Translations under genes and position numbers: made by a program
Shown: in pieces, positions 1-15,429 of the stretch
Numbering within the stretch: the first letter of the stretch is position 1
How the letters are laid out: every line of letters begins with the position of its first letter
Notes under the pieces: generated by a model
What the model saw: only the letters and a program-made list of their open reading frames with translations
The model's database searches: none
What the model was told of the DNA's origin: nothing
NCBI GenBank assembly: GCA_033002965.1
Contig: JAURVB010012978.1
Span: 1 to 64,000 of the forward strand
Origin: Piper betle
Taxonomy: Eukaryota > Streptophyta > Magnoliopsida > Piperales > Piperaceae
Length of the DNA stretch: 64,000 bases
Direction: 5' to 3'

Positions 1-460
1 GCACGGCGTCGGCGGCGGCGGCGGCACACCACAGTGGCGGCGAGGGTTTGGGTGGAAGAAGGGTCGAGAGGGAGAAGAAGTGTTCTCAATGGCAAACTCG
101 TAATTTAGTATTGACTCGATTCTGACTCGATTCCGACTTGAGTCAAAATAATAACTAGTTCGTAATAAATTTAAAAAAATTCTAGAAAAATATGAAAAAA
201 TTTCATAAAATGAAACAAACACAACAAACATCCAAATGACATGCTCTATAACTAATAACCCACCCGAATATAATCCAACACATCCTAACGCGTTATTCGG
301 CCTAAAACTAATTCTACGATCAAACATATAAAAAGAAAAATCATAACTCACGGCTGGTCTCGACTCAGTACGCGGTTCATGAAACTGACTCGACTCGAAC
401 CAACGGTCGAACCGACCAGTTCGGTAACCTAAAACCCTGACTCGAGTCACGGGTTTTACA
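1..460 (+). mobile_element. Partial LTR (right end only), same family as the two solo LTRs
   Basis: The segment ends in GGGTTTTACA at 460 and matches, with small differences, the last ~460 bp of the solo LTR ending at 7602 and the reversed one starting at 10052. Shared landmarks in order are a GC-rich stretch, a 'cgtaat' junction, the GACTCGA/TCGAGTC palindromic stretch, an AT-rich run, and the terminal block with CGACTCGAACCAACGG. The left end lies outside the window, so whether this is a solo LTR or part of a full element cannot be told. No coding sequence is seen in it. Confidence 0.8.
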
Positions 461-1046
461 TCTTCAAGCCAAATCATCTAAAAAGATGTATAATTTCTAG
501 GAACGCTGATACATCCATACGATTGTATCGATCCGGCCACAAAGTAATTGTTGCAGCTTGGACAACCGCTTAACCCCGGGATAGTTTAAAGATGTAAAAT
601 ATCAAGTTTTTTAAAAAAAAGCAAAGATAACATCTCGTTAGCAGGGGCAACATTTGATAATAAAACAACCAAGGCCAATGACAATGAGCAATGTAGCGGA
701 CTGCCATTGTTTAACGAGGTTGTGGATGAACATCCAACAGATACGAAGGGGAAAATTGCAACTCACATTTTGCCACCTAGCAACAAGTAGGCGTCTTGAA
801 GTAAACATTCTCGCAAGTCTAAATTATGCTTATCATAACGTTACGTTCTCATACCTGAGATGTACTTGACAACTAACATGAAATAAAGACATTTCTTAGA
901 TAAAAACAAAAACATGAAATAAAAACATCACTAATACGGATCTTCAGACAACAGAAAGAGCACGCTCTATAAGGACCTCGCGATAATTCGATCAACCAAA
1001 ACTCACCTTCAACTCTTGAACATCACTGTTAAGAAGTTGGGTAGAA
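461..1046. other. Intergenic / 3' flank of the KARI gene
   Basis: The stretch separates the partial LTR from the KARI stop codon at 1047-1049. It contains no convincing coding sequence; the small ORF around 654-869 has no recognisable family features. The part nearest 1046 should hold the 3' UTR of the minus-strand KARI transcript. Confidence 0.5.
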
Positions 1047-4141
<3,095 letters not shown>

Positions 4142-4221
4142 GGGAACAGTAGAGTGAAGGAGATCGGAGATGGGCAGGGAGACGATGGTGAATAAATAAA
4201 TAAATAAATATAAATAAATAA

Positions 4222-4242
4222 ATATATATATATATATATATA
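4222..4242. repeat. (TA)n microsatellite in the KARI 5' region
   Basis: Uninterrupted TA dinucleotides following TAAA tetranucleotide repeats (about 4191-4221). It lies 80-100 bp upstream of the KARI start codon and marks the left border of the transposon stack. It could act as a TATA-like element for the minus-strand gene; that is inference. Confidence 0.85.
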
Positions 4243-7200
4243 CACGAGAGAACCGCTACTCTGCGCCACAGATTAATCTGGACCGTCTGATTATAAGAAT
4301 AGCCCAAATTTATTAGTTTCAAAAAAAATGCCACTGTAAACTCCCTGGCCGCGGCTAGATCCGACAGCCGGAGCTGGGTTGGGGGAGGGAGAGTGGGGTG
4401 GGGCAGAGCGGCCCCCGGTCTCGCTGTGGCTAGATCTGACGGCCGGAGGAGCCAGGCCGGGGGAGGGAGGGCAGGGGCGGCGGAGCGGGAAGGGGGTGGA
4501 GGGGCGGCGACGAGAGGGGGGCGTGCAAAGGGGGAGGGGGCGAGAGGGGGCGGAGGAGGTGGGCTGAGGGGGAGGGGGCGAGGGGGAGTGGGGCGGCCGC
4601 GAGGGGGTGAGCAGAGGAGGTGGGTGGGGGGCAGGCAGAGGGGGTGGGTGGAGGCAGGGCCACTCCGCCCGCCCCCTTCCCTGTAACACCCCAAATCCGG
4701 TTCACGCTTGTGAACCGAACCGGCATGTTACAGGCCCCGGCCAGGTCGGCTAACCCGAACCTAACTCATGCGGATCTAATCTCAGCGTCTTAAGATAAAG
4801 ATACGACCTGTCATGAATGAATGCATAAAACCTAACATGATACTACATGGATGACATGCAACTACTTTTCACACCAACACAATTACAATCAAAATTAGTA
4901 AAAATTCTAAAACGAAAGGGGCCAAATTTCCCTTAAAAATGTAATTAGGGGCCACCCTGTCAAAATCATATATTCAAAGATATATACACATAACAACAAT
5001 AGCATTCACACAGACTTCTAATCTACTATATTCATCATTCTCTGAACTTTGGGTCCTAACCCATCATACTTTTGTTGCGCTACTCGGATCATTTCATTTC
5101 ATGTCATTGTCATGCCTCAAACATTTAATCATAGCATGTTTATAAAATAACGTCATAAACAAAATATTAAACATTCAATCACCCAAAGTGTGTGTACAGA
5201 AGACCTCATTGCTCCTCCGTCCAAGTTGGCACCTCCAACTCGTGATTATTACCTACATATAGTATAAAAACACGTCAGTAACAAGTGTTACTGGTCCGGA
5301 AAATAAAATAACTATAACAAACTGGCTATGAGAGCAAACTCTCATATGAAAGAAAACATCATATACTCCACGTGAACACTCTGAAGGGCACTACTGAGGA
5401 GCCACTGGGCTGCAGACCCGGTAGCATCCCAAACTTACTGATCTGCTGCTGGTACTGTGCCGCTCTCGGCACTTCTTTTCAGTACTTCTCGTGAAACTTT
5501 ATCCTAAGCCCTCTCCGTACCTCCATATTTCTCCTCGCCTTGAGCACGAAGGCCGAGTACTCTTAGGCAGTCGCCTTTAGTACCCTTTGAACCACAAGTC
5601 CGGACATGCGCTGTACTAAACAGTACCGGTAAACCTCCATGTTCTCGGGGTGTGAGGAACTCAAACGCGGAGTTGTCAGGATCCCTCGGGAATGGAACAG
5701 TCCGCTGGCACTAATCCAGAGCCCGCTTTGACTATCACGACATCCTCTGCATGGTACGTGCAGTCAATTTCTCCATCTCTCGTCTCACTGAAAACGCGAA
5801 AATCACATATAGATAGGGCTGGGTAGGGATTTATCTAATAGGCCCGAAGGCAACTTGTGGTGGATCTTGTTTTCGAAATCATCCTCGAGGGATCTCATCC
5901 TCGAGGGGTTATTAATCCGGAAAACTATTCGGTTAAATGGCCCGAGTTAAGTGGGATCTGATAAAGCGCCACTTAACTCGTCCTGTAGGCATTAAAACAA
6001 ACATACAATAGAAAAGAGTAAAACAGACGAGTCCTAAATGGACCTGGTAGAAGCTCCAAGCATGTCATCGCGCCTATGCGGCGAGCTCCTACTCCGTACC
6101 TACACATCAAAACTAAATACTAACTCCCGCTAACTAAATGATGCATCAAACTCAATAAACATCAATCACAATCAATAATCATAAATATGAAAATAATTCT
6201 ACTCATCCTATTCCTACCAATTTTATTGTATTTTTCCTAAGTTACATTACTCGATTAGCATGCTCAACTCGATCTACCTCATTAGATCACTCACATTCAA
6301 GCACTATTTATCAAATCATGTCTCTTATCACTTCATTCGTAACTAAGTATTAATCACATCAATAATTAGTCCTAGCATGCTGTGCTAACAATAATCAATT
6401 TTAAATAAATCAATCGGAGGTAATTATACCTCATGTAGTCGGCAATCGGTGACGGCTAGGGTTCCGTCGCGCGTCTCGGAGGTCGAATTCAGCGCTCATC
6501 GGCGTCCGAAGCTCAATCGGGCTCGATTAGGTGAACCCTGCGGAAGATCCGATGAATTCTAGTGAATTCCATAAATTCTGATTTTCTGGCGATTTTCCGG
6601 CAGCTGCTGGCGGTTTTCTGGCGACTTCTGATGGTTTTCTGGCAACAATCGCCGGTGGTGTCTACTGGCCGGAAAGTGGTCGTGTTGGGTACCCTCGGAA
6701 CCGGTTCGGCGAGCCCGACTCATCTACGAGGTCAACGCGGCCAACGGAGGTGGTAGCTCGCCGGAAAATGCATAAGATGGAGCGGCGGCAATGGGTCGCT
6801 AGATCCGGCCGGCTAGGCCGGCGATGGCCTCCGCTCCGGTCGGGAAAGGTAGCTGAGGGGTCGAGGACGTCGAGCCGACCACCTGATCATGGTGGTGACA
6901 GTCGGCGGCGGCACGATCGGCGACGCAAGCGCTGTGTCACCGCGGTGATTCCTCGCGTCACGACAGCCAGCTCGTGGCCGGGCCTGGTCGGGGCGGTAGG
7001 GCGACGCCGTGGCCGGGCTAGGCGGCGTTGATCAACGACCAGGCGGCGTCGGCCGTGGCGGCGGTGGCGCGCGAATAGGGGCGGTGCGGCGGCTAGGGTT
7101 TGGGTGTGGGGGAGAAAGGTCGGGGGTGGAGAAGAGATGGTTGGGTGGCAAACTCGTAATTAAGACTTGACTCGTCTCCGGCTCGAGTCAAGTATAATAA

Positions 7201-7996
7201 CTAAGTCGTATTAAATTCTAAAAAATTCATAAAAATCGGGAAAAATCCCGTAAAATCAAACAACATAAAAAAAATCATAATGATATGCTCTAAAACTATC
7301 AACCCACCCAAAATGCCCGTAACGTGTCCTAACGCGATAAACGACATAAAACTAATTCTACGATCCATTATATATCATAATAAAAAATGAACTGCATACT
7401 CTCATATATTCTGATAACTCATTCTTTTCTGCTGCGTTCATGATGTTATCATTATATACTTGGGTACACATGACCCTCATGGCTCATACGTGAGACCGGC
7501 GTCGGCTCAGTACACGTGTTCTGAAACTGACTCGACTCGAAAATAACAGTCGAACCGACCAGTTCTGAATATAAAACTCTGACTCAAATCGTGGGTTTTA
7601 CATTCCCTCCCCTTGCCCTTGCCCGAACTCAGCCGCCCCCGCCCTCCCTCCCCCGCCCCTGCTCCACCGTCCCCGCCCTCCTTCCCCTGCCCCTACTCTG
7701 CCGCCCCCGCTCTCCCTCCCTCGCTCTGGCTCCGGTGGCCAGATCTGGCCGCGGCCGGCGAGTCCACCGGAGGCGTCCGCGACAGGGCGGTGATGCGGCG
7801 GGACGGCGGCGGGGCGGCGGAGCAGGGTTTTTTAAGATTCGATCTGGACCGTCCTTGTAATCGGACGATTCAGATCAAATTTTAACTTTTTTTAAAAAAA
7901 GAAGATCAGATCTGGGCCATCCTTGTAATCGGACAGCCCAGAACAGAGCTTGGGGCAGAAAACTTTTTCTGCCCCTTGCTCCGAAAAACATTAACC
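4243..7996. mobile_element. (TA)n-flanked DNA element, split by a solo LTR
   Basis: Bounded by (TA)n at 4222-4242 and 7997-8020. Without the LTR (4682-7602) the element is about 830 bp. The right end carries a 24-nt hairpin GGGGCAGAAA...TTTTCTGCCCC near 7952-7977 (seen directly), followed inwards by CAGAACAGAGC and a GTCCGATTACAAGGAT block that is repeated at 7850-7870 and matches, in inverse orientation, the left-end CTGGACCGTCTGATTATAAG. So the ends are degenerate inverted repeats. The same terminal hairpin recurs at 26840-26865 and 27727-27747. The interior is GC-rich, low-complexity and without a recognised gene. Family assignment (Mutator-like or other) is open. Confidence 0.65.
4682..7602 (+). 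mobile_element. Solo LTR (2.9 kb) with 5-bp target duplication
   Basis: Starts TGTAACACCCC and ends GGGTTTTACA, the TG...CA form of LTRs, and is flanked by perfect 5-bp direct repeats TTCCC at 4677-4681 and 7603-7607. No second LTR, no gag-pol coding sequence and no repeat of its own ends internally, so it is a solo LTR left by recombination. It is about 2.9 kb, within the range of large plant LTRs (Gypsy-type by the TGTAACACCCC start, an inference). Conserved inner blocks, e.g. CTCGAGGGGTTATTAATCC near 5900, are shared with the reversed copy at 10052-12876. Confidence 0.88.
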
Positions 7997-8020
7997 TATA
8001 TATATATATATATATATATA

Positions 8021-9792
8021 AGGCCGCAACAAAGCACGGATATACCGCCACCCCCCTGCATCCCCATCGTGCCCTGCTTCCACCGCTCCCCCCCCCACCC
8101 CATCGCTCCTGCCCACCTGCCATGCCCACTCGTTGTGCCAATTGTTGTGCCTGCCCGTCGCACCCGACCTGCCTCGTTGTACCTCAATTTGGATGAAAGG
8201 TTGAAGACGACAAAGGATGGTTGATGATAAGATGACGACATCGAGGCAACTGGCAATGTCAAGGCCAACAGTGCTCTACGAAACAAAGCAGGGGCGGCAA
8301 TCAGGGTAAGGAGAAGAGAAAGAAGGGAAAAGAATGGAAAGAGAGGTGGCAATGGCGACATTGGCCGGTGGTGGTGTAGGTGGCAGTGGGCGGCGGTCCC
8401 CGACAATCAGGGTGGACCAGCAAAAACAAAGGAGGGGACGATCGTGGGGGAAAAATGACTCGATGGCAATTTTATAATAAAAACTTAACTCGTTCCCGAC
8501 TTGAGTCAATATTATAAAATAAATCCCAAAAATATAAAAAATACAGTAAAACAACATAACATAAAATAATCTAGTTTTACTGAATTATTTTATTTTATGG
8601 TATTTTAATCTATTTTTTCATATTTTTTTAATTTTATTTCGTAATATTGACACAAGTCGGGATCGAATCAAGTTTTTATTTTAAAACCACCCCTCTCGAA
8701 AAAATATGAAAAATAGCGTAAAATACCATAAAATAAAATAATCCATTAGAATTCGATTATTTTATTTTTCTAGTATTTTCCTGAATTTTTATATATTTTT
8801 TAGGATTTATTTTGTATTATTAGCTCGAATCGGGAGCGAGTCAAATTTTTATTATAAAACTACCCCTGCCCATTTCCTTCCCAACTCGTGTCAATATTAC
8901 GAAGTAAATCTCAAAAAATATGAAAAAATTAAAATACCATAAGATAAAATAATCCAGTAGAACTAGATTGTTTTATTTTATGGTATTTTATTATATTTTA
9001 ATATTTTTTAAATAATATATTTCGTAATATTAACCCGAGTCGGGAGCGAGTCAACTTTTTATTATGAAACTACCCCTGCCCATTTCCTTCTCCCTCCCTT
9101 GTTTTGCCGGCAACTTTGTTTTTCCATTCCCGTTTTGCTGCGCACACAACCGCCGGCCCGCCCGCCTGCGCCCCTCTTAACCACCCCCTCCCCACCCCCA
9201 CGCACCCCTGTTGTCATCCCAACTCTTCCCCAGGCCTGAACGGTGCATGCCCGGGGTCACCGTGACAACACGACAACGCTGTAGCTCCCCACCGCCACTG
9301 CCAATGTGGCCCCACCTCCCATCTCTTGTCGCAACTCCCCACCGAGACAATGCGCCTCTGTCGTGGCAGTCCCATCCACCATTGTGGCCCCGCCAGCCAT
9401 TGTTGGAAAAAAAATAGAGGGGGAGGGGGATTGTCAACGGCAAAACAAGGGAGGGCTGGGCGGGGGGATGAGGGGTGCAGTGGTGGGGGAGATTGTCGAC
9501 AGCAAAACAAGGGGGGCGGGGTGGCAAAACTGCCCAGGAGGGAGGAGGCGAGGTGGGGCAAATAAGGGTGCAGGGACAAGGGGCAACATCGGGGGTGGGA
9601 CGAGGAACATGGTGGGGGGTGGGGGGACGAGGGGCGCGGCAATGGGGGACGACGGCAAGGCCAACAAGCTTGAGGAGGAGCAGAATGGTGGGGGTGTAGG
9701 TGGGGAGGTTTATTTCCAGCTATTGGATTGAATCCAATGACTAGAAAGATGCAGCACGACCAAGATGGCTATGTTGCATCACTGCCTCCTCA

Positions 9793-9793
<1 letters not shown>
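8021..9793. mobile_element. (TA)n-flanked element, 1.8 kb
   Basis: Bounded by (TA)n at 7997-8020 and 9794-9835. The right end, read inwards, has GATGCAACATAGCC/ATCTTGGTCGTGCTGC (a decayed hairpin) and then TCATTGGATTCAATCCAAT, the same order as the left end of the element at 52408. The left end is GC-rich and lacks a clear partner. The interior 8450-9080 is an array of AT-rich units around GACTCG/CGAGTC palindromes; 9080-9720 is GC-rich low complexity. No gene recognised. Confidence 0.55.

Positions 9794-9835
<42 letters not shown>
9794..9835. repeat. (TA)n microsatellite
   Basis: About 21 uninterrupted TA units forming the junction between two neighbouring (TA)n-bounded elements. Confidence 0.9.
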
Positions 9836-9836
<1 letters not shown>

Positions 9837-12800
9837 GCAATTGCCCCCTTTTGGCAGTGCATTATGCACTGCCTTTAGTGGGCGGTTGGATCTGACCCAA
9901 TGGCATAGCACCACCCCCGCCCGCCCTCTCACCAAGCTATAAAAGGTCGCGGCCCCCCTCCACCGGACCACGCCGCCTCCATGCCCCCCTCCCTCCCTCC
10001 ACGGCCCCCTGCTTGGCCCACTGACCCCCCTGCCACTGGGGACCCACCCCCTGTAAAACCCGTGACTCGAATCAGGGTTTTACGTTACCGAACCAGTCGG
10101 TTCGACCGTTGGTTCGAGTCGAGTTAGTTTCATGAACCGCGTGCTGAGTCGAGGCCAGCCGTGAATTATGAGCGATGAGAGTCAGGTGTACCTGAATATA
10201 TGATGATAACGTCGAGAAGATGGTGAGATATGAATTATCAAAATATGTGAAAGTATGCAGTATTTTTTTCTTTTTATATGTTTGATCGTAGAAATAGTTT
10301 TAGGCCGAATAACACGTTAGGACTCGTTGGATTATAGTCGGGTGGGTTATTAGTTATAGAGCATGCCATTTGGATGTTGTTGTGTTTGTTTTATTTTATG
10401 GAAATTTTCCATATTTTTCTAGATTTTTTTAGAATTTATTACGAACTAGTAATTATTTTGACTCGAGTAGGAATCGAGTCAATACTTAATTACGAAACTG
10501 CCATTGAGGGTATTTTTCTCCCTCCCGACCCTTCTTCACCCAAACCCTCGCCGTTGTGTGCCGCTGCCGCCGACGACGCCGCCTTGCCGCCGATCGACGC
10601 CGCCTTGCCGCCGATCGACGCCGCTCCGCCATGCCGTGCAGTAGCCGTGCCGCCCCGACCGTCCCTGGCCACCGATCGCCTACTGGCGCGCCGCCGTGAT
10701 GCCGTGAAGCCACCTCGGCCGTCGCCACTCCGAGCCTGATTCCGCCGCCGTCCAGGCCGTGCCGTCGCCACTGTGACCCCGACGACCACCCCTCGCCGTC
10801 GCCGACGTATCCCCCATCATTCCGACTGCCGTCGAGGTCGGCCGTAGCCCGGATCGGAGCACGCCGCCACCGCCGCCCATTTTCGACGCCGCCGTCGACG
10901 GCCATCGCCGCCCTGGCTACATTGTTTGACACCACCATTGGACCAAGCTCGTCGAGCTGGTGCCGATAGGCCCCCTGATTGCCCCGTCCAGAATCATTGC
11001 CAAAAATCGCCGGAATCCGCCAAAAACTGCCGACACTGGCCGAAAAACCGTCGGAACCACCAGAAAATTGGATTCATGGGAAATTCACTGGATCATCCGC
11101 AGAACGCACCCGGTCCAATCTGATTGGACTTCGGACACCGCTAGGTGCCGAATTCGAGTTTCGAGCCACGAAACGGAAACCCTAGCCGTCGCCGATTTTC
11201 GACGATGCGAGGTATAATTTATTTTAATTTAATTATTTGAAAGTATTGATTATTAGAAGTGCATGCTAGGATTGGTGAATTGTATGTTATAAGTATATAT
11301 ATATATATATGTAGATTTGATTAAGGATAAAATATGAAATTTGTTTGATTGAGTGGTGTTAAAAATGGAGGCTAAGAAACTAGTTAGGGTAACTAGGTAA
11401 TGATCATGATCTAATGCAAACTAGCCTAAGTAGACTTGCTAGAATTGATATAGGTTGATGCGTGATTGTGTTGATTGTATGTGCATGCTATAGGATGTGT
11501 GATTCATCATGCGGGTGTTAGTTTTTAGCTTGATTGTGTAGGTACGGTATAAGAGCTCGCCGCCTAGGCGCGTGGACCTGTTTGGAGCTTCTACCAGGTC
11601 CGTTTAGGACTCGTTCTCTGATTTACACTATTCTATTGTGTATTTGATTTATCATGAGCAGGACGAGTTAAGTGGCATTTTATCGGATCCCACTTGACTC
11701 AGGCCATTTAGCCAATAATTTTCCGGATTAATAACCCTCGAGGATGAGATCCCTCGAGTTTGTTTTCGAACTTCAGATCCAGCTCACGTTGCCTTCAGGC
11801 CTATTGTATAAATCCCAACCCAGACCTATATATATATGTATAGTTTTTGCATTTTTGTGAGAGATTGAATGAGGGAAATCCAACTACCGTGCTACGCGAG
11901 CGGGCACGTGTGAGTCGATAGTGGGCTCTGGAATGGTGTACAAGCCGTTTCATTCCCGAGGGATCCTGACAACTCCACCTTTGAGTTCCTTAAACCCGGA
12001 GAAGTGTGCAGGTTCACGGGTACTGCATTGCAGCGCATGTCTAGACTTGTGGTTTCAAAGGGTACTGAAGGCGACTGCCTGAGAGTACTCGGCCTTCGTG
12101 CTCAAGGCCAGGAGTAATATGGAAGGTGCAGAGGGCGGAAAGGAATGAGATTTGATGCGAGAAGCGAAAGAGAAATGGCCGAGGTATGAGAATGTGAAAG
12201 ATAGGGGGATGCTGTCAATCCAAGGGCGACGGCTCCCGTATGTGCCCTGATGAGAGTTCTTGAGGAAGTATATGGTTTTCATTCAACAGGAGAGTTTGCT
12301 CTCCTGTGCCAGATTGATATTGGTTATTTTCCGGGCCGGTAACACTCGTTACAGATGATTTTTCTATATATATGTAGGTGAGAAATGCGAGGGATGAAAG
12401 CTCTCGGGACTGCGGAGGAGTAGCACGGAACCGCCCACACATGTACCTGCCGTGTGTAATCTATAATGACAGTGTGTTATTGCTATATGAAATGAATGGA
12501 TAAATGTGAATGAGTAGTGAGTTTGGAGTTCAGGCTCAGTTCAATTGAAACGAAAGAGATAATGATGAATGCTACGGTAGATTATCATGTTTTATCGTAT
12601 TTTGATAAAATATTTATATACCCTTGTTGTGGATAATTTTTAATTAAAAATTTCTTGCCGTTGCATGGTTTTGTTTTGCTTGCACATCATAGCATGCATG
12701 TAGGACTATGTTAGAACCCACACATCCCATCCATGCATTTCATGTTTGCATCTCCATCTTGAGACACCGAGGGCAAATTCGGGTCGGCTTAACCGAACCC

Positions 12801-13015
12801 AGTAGATTAGCGAACGGTTCGGTCGCCGGTGACATTTTCGGGTCAGTTCACGGGTGAGCCGAAACGGGGTGTTACACCCCTTCCTCGCCCTGCCCCTCCA
12901 CCTGCCTCTGCCCCCGGCCGCCAAAAAGGAAAGGAGGGGGGGTTGGGGTGTGGGTGTCAGGGGGCAGCGGCAGGTGGAGAGGCCCCCAAAAGGTAGCGCA
13001 TGATGCACTACTAAA

Positions 13016-13019
<4 letters not shown>
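9836..13019. mobile_element. (TA)n-flanked element, split by a solo LTR
   Basis: Bounded by (TA)n at 9794-9835 and 13020-13058. Without the LTR (10052-12876) it is ~360 bp. The left end has GGGCAATTGCCC and the 21-nt palindrome GGCAGTGCAT...TGCACTGCC, then GGTTGGATCTGACCCAATGG. The right end, read inwards, has AGTGCATCATGCGCTACC and GGGGGCC, so the ends are imperfect inverted repeats. The same end type occurs at the right side of the 24618-26812 element. No coding sequence recognised. Confidence 0.65.
10052..12876 (-). mobile_element. Solo LTR (2.8 kb), reverse orientation
   Basis: Starts TGTAAAACCCGTGACTCG and ends CGGGGTGTTACA, the reverse complement of the ends of the LTR at 4682-7602. 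Left and right flanks are CCCCC and CCCCT, so the target duplication is CCCC with one mismatch or is obscured by the C-run. Shared internal landmarks include the GACTCGAGT palindromes near 10460, the GCCGCC-rich block 10550-10920 and CCTCGAGGATGAGATCCCTC near 11735. No gag-pol sequence. Confidence 0.82.

Positions 13020-13058
<39 letters not shown>
13020..13058. repeat. (TA)n microsatellite
   Basis: About 19 TA units closing the right side of the 9836-13019 element. Confidence 0.9.
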
Positions 13059-13063
<5 letters not shown>

Positions 13064-13147
13064 TGTCTCTACTGTCACTCATCAATTAAAATTAATAAGT
13101 GCAGGGGTTTATATCTAACAACATTAAAATTAATTATATTTATAAGT

Positions 13148-13642
13148 AAGAATGGAAACAAGTCAAACCTATTCGTAAACATTTTATGTTCAGCTCGATT
13201 CAGCTTGAACTCGTGCTTGAAAAAATATTCGGCTCAAAATAGATAATTCGTTGAACAACGAACATAGCTTAAGCTAAAGGAATGTTCGGCTCGACTTGGC
13301 TTAAAACTTGAGTTCGATGTGTTCAAACTCAAAAAAATACTTCGCTCGACTCGGCTTGTCAATACTATTGAGGTTATATTGAACTTATATAGTGTTGGAA
13401 AGAAAATTTTGATCTTATATAAGTCAAGCACAAACATTTGTACGGCTCAAATTTGGCTCTAAAACATAGCGAGCTAAATATGAGCCAAACTCAAATACTA
13501 TGAATTTTGGACAAGCTCGACTCGACCCATAACACATCAAAACTCACGAAACACTCAAACAAACTCAAACATGCTGGCCAAAAATCACGTAGAATTCAAA
13601 CACATCCCTTTTTGGCTCAGCTCGGCTCGTTTACACCCCTAT
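13148..13642. mobile_element. hAT-like non-autonomous element (~495 bp)
   Basis: Rich in GGCTCGGCTCG/CGAGCCGAGC-type motifs and ending GGCTCGTTTACACCCCTAT, a form common for short hAT-type elements in plants. It is flanked by near-identical 8-bp repeats, TTATAAGT at 13140-13147 and TTGTAAGT at 13643-13650 (7 of 8 match), the duplication length of hAT elements. The left end AAGAATGGAAACAAGTC is a weak inverted partner of the right end. No transposase coding. Confidence 0.55.
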
Positions 13643-13650
13643 TTGTAAGT

Positions 13651-14539
13651 CCTTATAATTAATTATTTTTCATATTCAATTTTATTATAAATAATCTTTA
13701 ATTTACTCCGAGTCCATAACTAGTTATGTTGAATTTTTGCCTCAATTTTTTAACTGGAATAGTATGAATTTTTAGTAATGTTCTGTCTTTAATTTCATGG
13801 CATTATGCTCATGACTCCAATGTTATGAACTTTTGAACCTGTTTTTTTTAATTTGGTTTGTTGTTAAAAAAGCCAATTCCTTAAAAAATAAATTTGATGT
13901 GATCACAAAATACAATTATATTACAGTTTGCTAGCTTATTTTTGTAATGTAAAGTGTATGTTTTTGTATTCTTGAAATTGTGCAAAATTTTGTTTTTTTA
14001 TATCATAAGTAATAAATGATATGGACGTAACTATACTCCACCTAGGAGTTCAGGGTTCAAACCTCCCGCAACTCTCATATATGATTAGATCTCGTTTATA
14101 GTTAGATCTTGGTCTGTGATAAAATGGGTATTAGATCTATGGCTTGGATACCCCTTTGGAAACGGATATATAAGGTTAATATTTTTTGTATGCGTTAGGT
14201 GAATGGATGTGACTACTGAGTGTATATCTTACATAAGGGATTGCCTTTGAAAATAAAAAAAGAAAAACTAACTCCCCTACAGGGTGGGATATTTTTTATT
14301 AAATAATAACTTTTTTTATCTATAAGGTTGGCAGTTGGAAGTTGTATGTAGTAATTTCCACGAAAACAAATAGAAAAAGGTTATGGCCTATCAAATTGAC
14401 ACATTTAATTACTTAATTATATCTTCGAGCTTTTCTTTTAAAAAAATCTAGTTTTTTACTTTTTGGTTGAACCTACCCTATTGCCGAAAAGCTACAGTGT
14501 AGCATTTTTAAATGTCAGTTGTTTAGCGCTTAGAAGTGT
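13651..14539. other. AT-rich intergenic DNA with a possible SINE-like segment
   Basis: No gene. Around 14050 there is GGGTTCAAACCTCCCGC, resembling a tRNA-type B box, preceded by CACCTAGGAGTTCAG, and followed at ~14265 by an A-rich run. This could be a tRNA-derived SINE, but no clean A box or target duplication is seen. Confidence 0.3.
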
Positions 14540-14899
14540 AGTGCACAAATTGGCCGATTCTGAGTGGAATTGGCCGATTTAAATCGGATCGGCAGTGTGC
14601 TGATCTGATTTTGGGGCCGAATCGATCGGCTCCGAATCGGCGACCAACTTGACCAATTTACCCTAATTCTGACCAAGTTAAATCCGATTCGTAATCGGGG
14701 TAAATTAGGAAGAATCGATTTTTTGGGGTAAATGACTAAAATACCCTAAAGATGATATTTATTAAATTATTTAAGCATGGGTAAAATTAGAATTTTGATT
14801 TTGAAAACCTAAAACTTACCCCCCTACTCTGCCGCCGCGTTTTCGCCCTCCGCCACCGCGTTCCACCCTTCGCCGCCACGCTTCCACCCTCAGCCATGC

Positions 14900-15370
14900 T
14901 TGCTCGACTCCGACCGGCCGACATCGCTATGGAAACGAGACTCGTTTTTGCCCTCCACCGCCGCGCTTCTGCCCTCCGCCGTGCTTCCTCGACTCTGACC
15001 TCAGCTCTGACCGGGCTCTAACCTCGACTCTGACCTCAGCTCCGACCGGCCAACATCACTGTGGAAACGAGACTCGCTTCCGCCCTCCGCCGCCGCATTC
15101 TGCCCTCCGCCGCCACGCTTCCGCCCTTCGTCGTGCTTCCTCGACTCCGACCTCAGCTCCGACCGGGTTCTGACCTCGACTCCGACCTCAGCTCTGACCG
15201 GATGACATCGCTGTAGAAATGAGACTCGCTTCTGCCCTCCACCGCCGTACTTCCGCCCTCCGTCGTGCTTCCTCGACTCCGACCTTTGCTCCGACTAGGC
15301 TCCGACCTCGACTCTGACCTCAGCTCTGACCGGCCGACATCGCTATAGAAACGAGACTTGCCGCCGACCG
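14900..15370. repeat. Minisatellite, four units of 127-155 bp
   Basis: The core GACATCGCTATGGAAACGAG recurs near 14925, 15052, 15207 and 15338, each embedded in TCCGACCTCAGCTCCGACC and CGCCGCCGCGCTTC-type text. Units are diverged by substitutions and small deletions. Confidence 0.75.
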
Positions 15371-15429
15371 GGCCTCAGACCTCAGCTCAGACCAATTCAT
15401 ATAAAGTTGGATTTTTTGTTAAAATTGAA

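Noticed and set aside
9177..9731. Several ORFs on both strands within the 8021-9793 element
   Set aside because: Low-complexity translations with no family resemblance.
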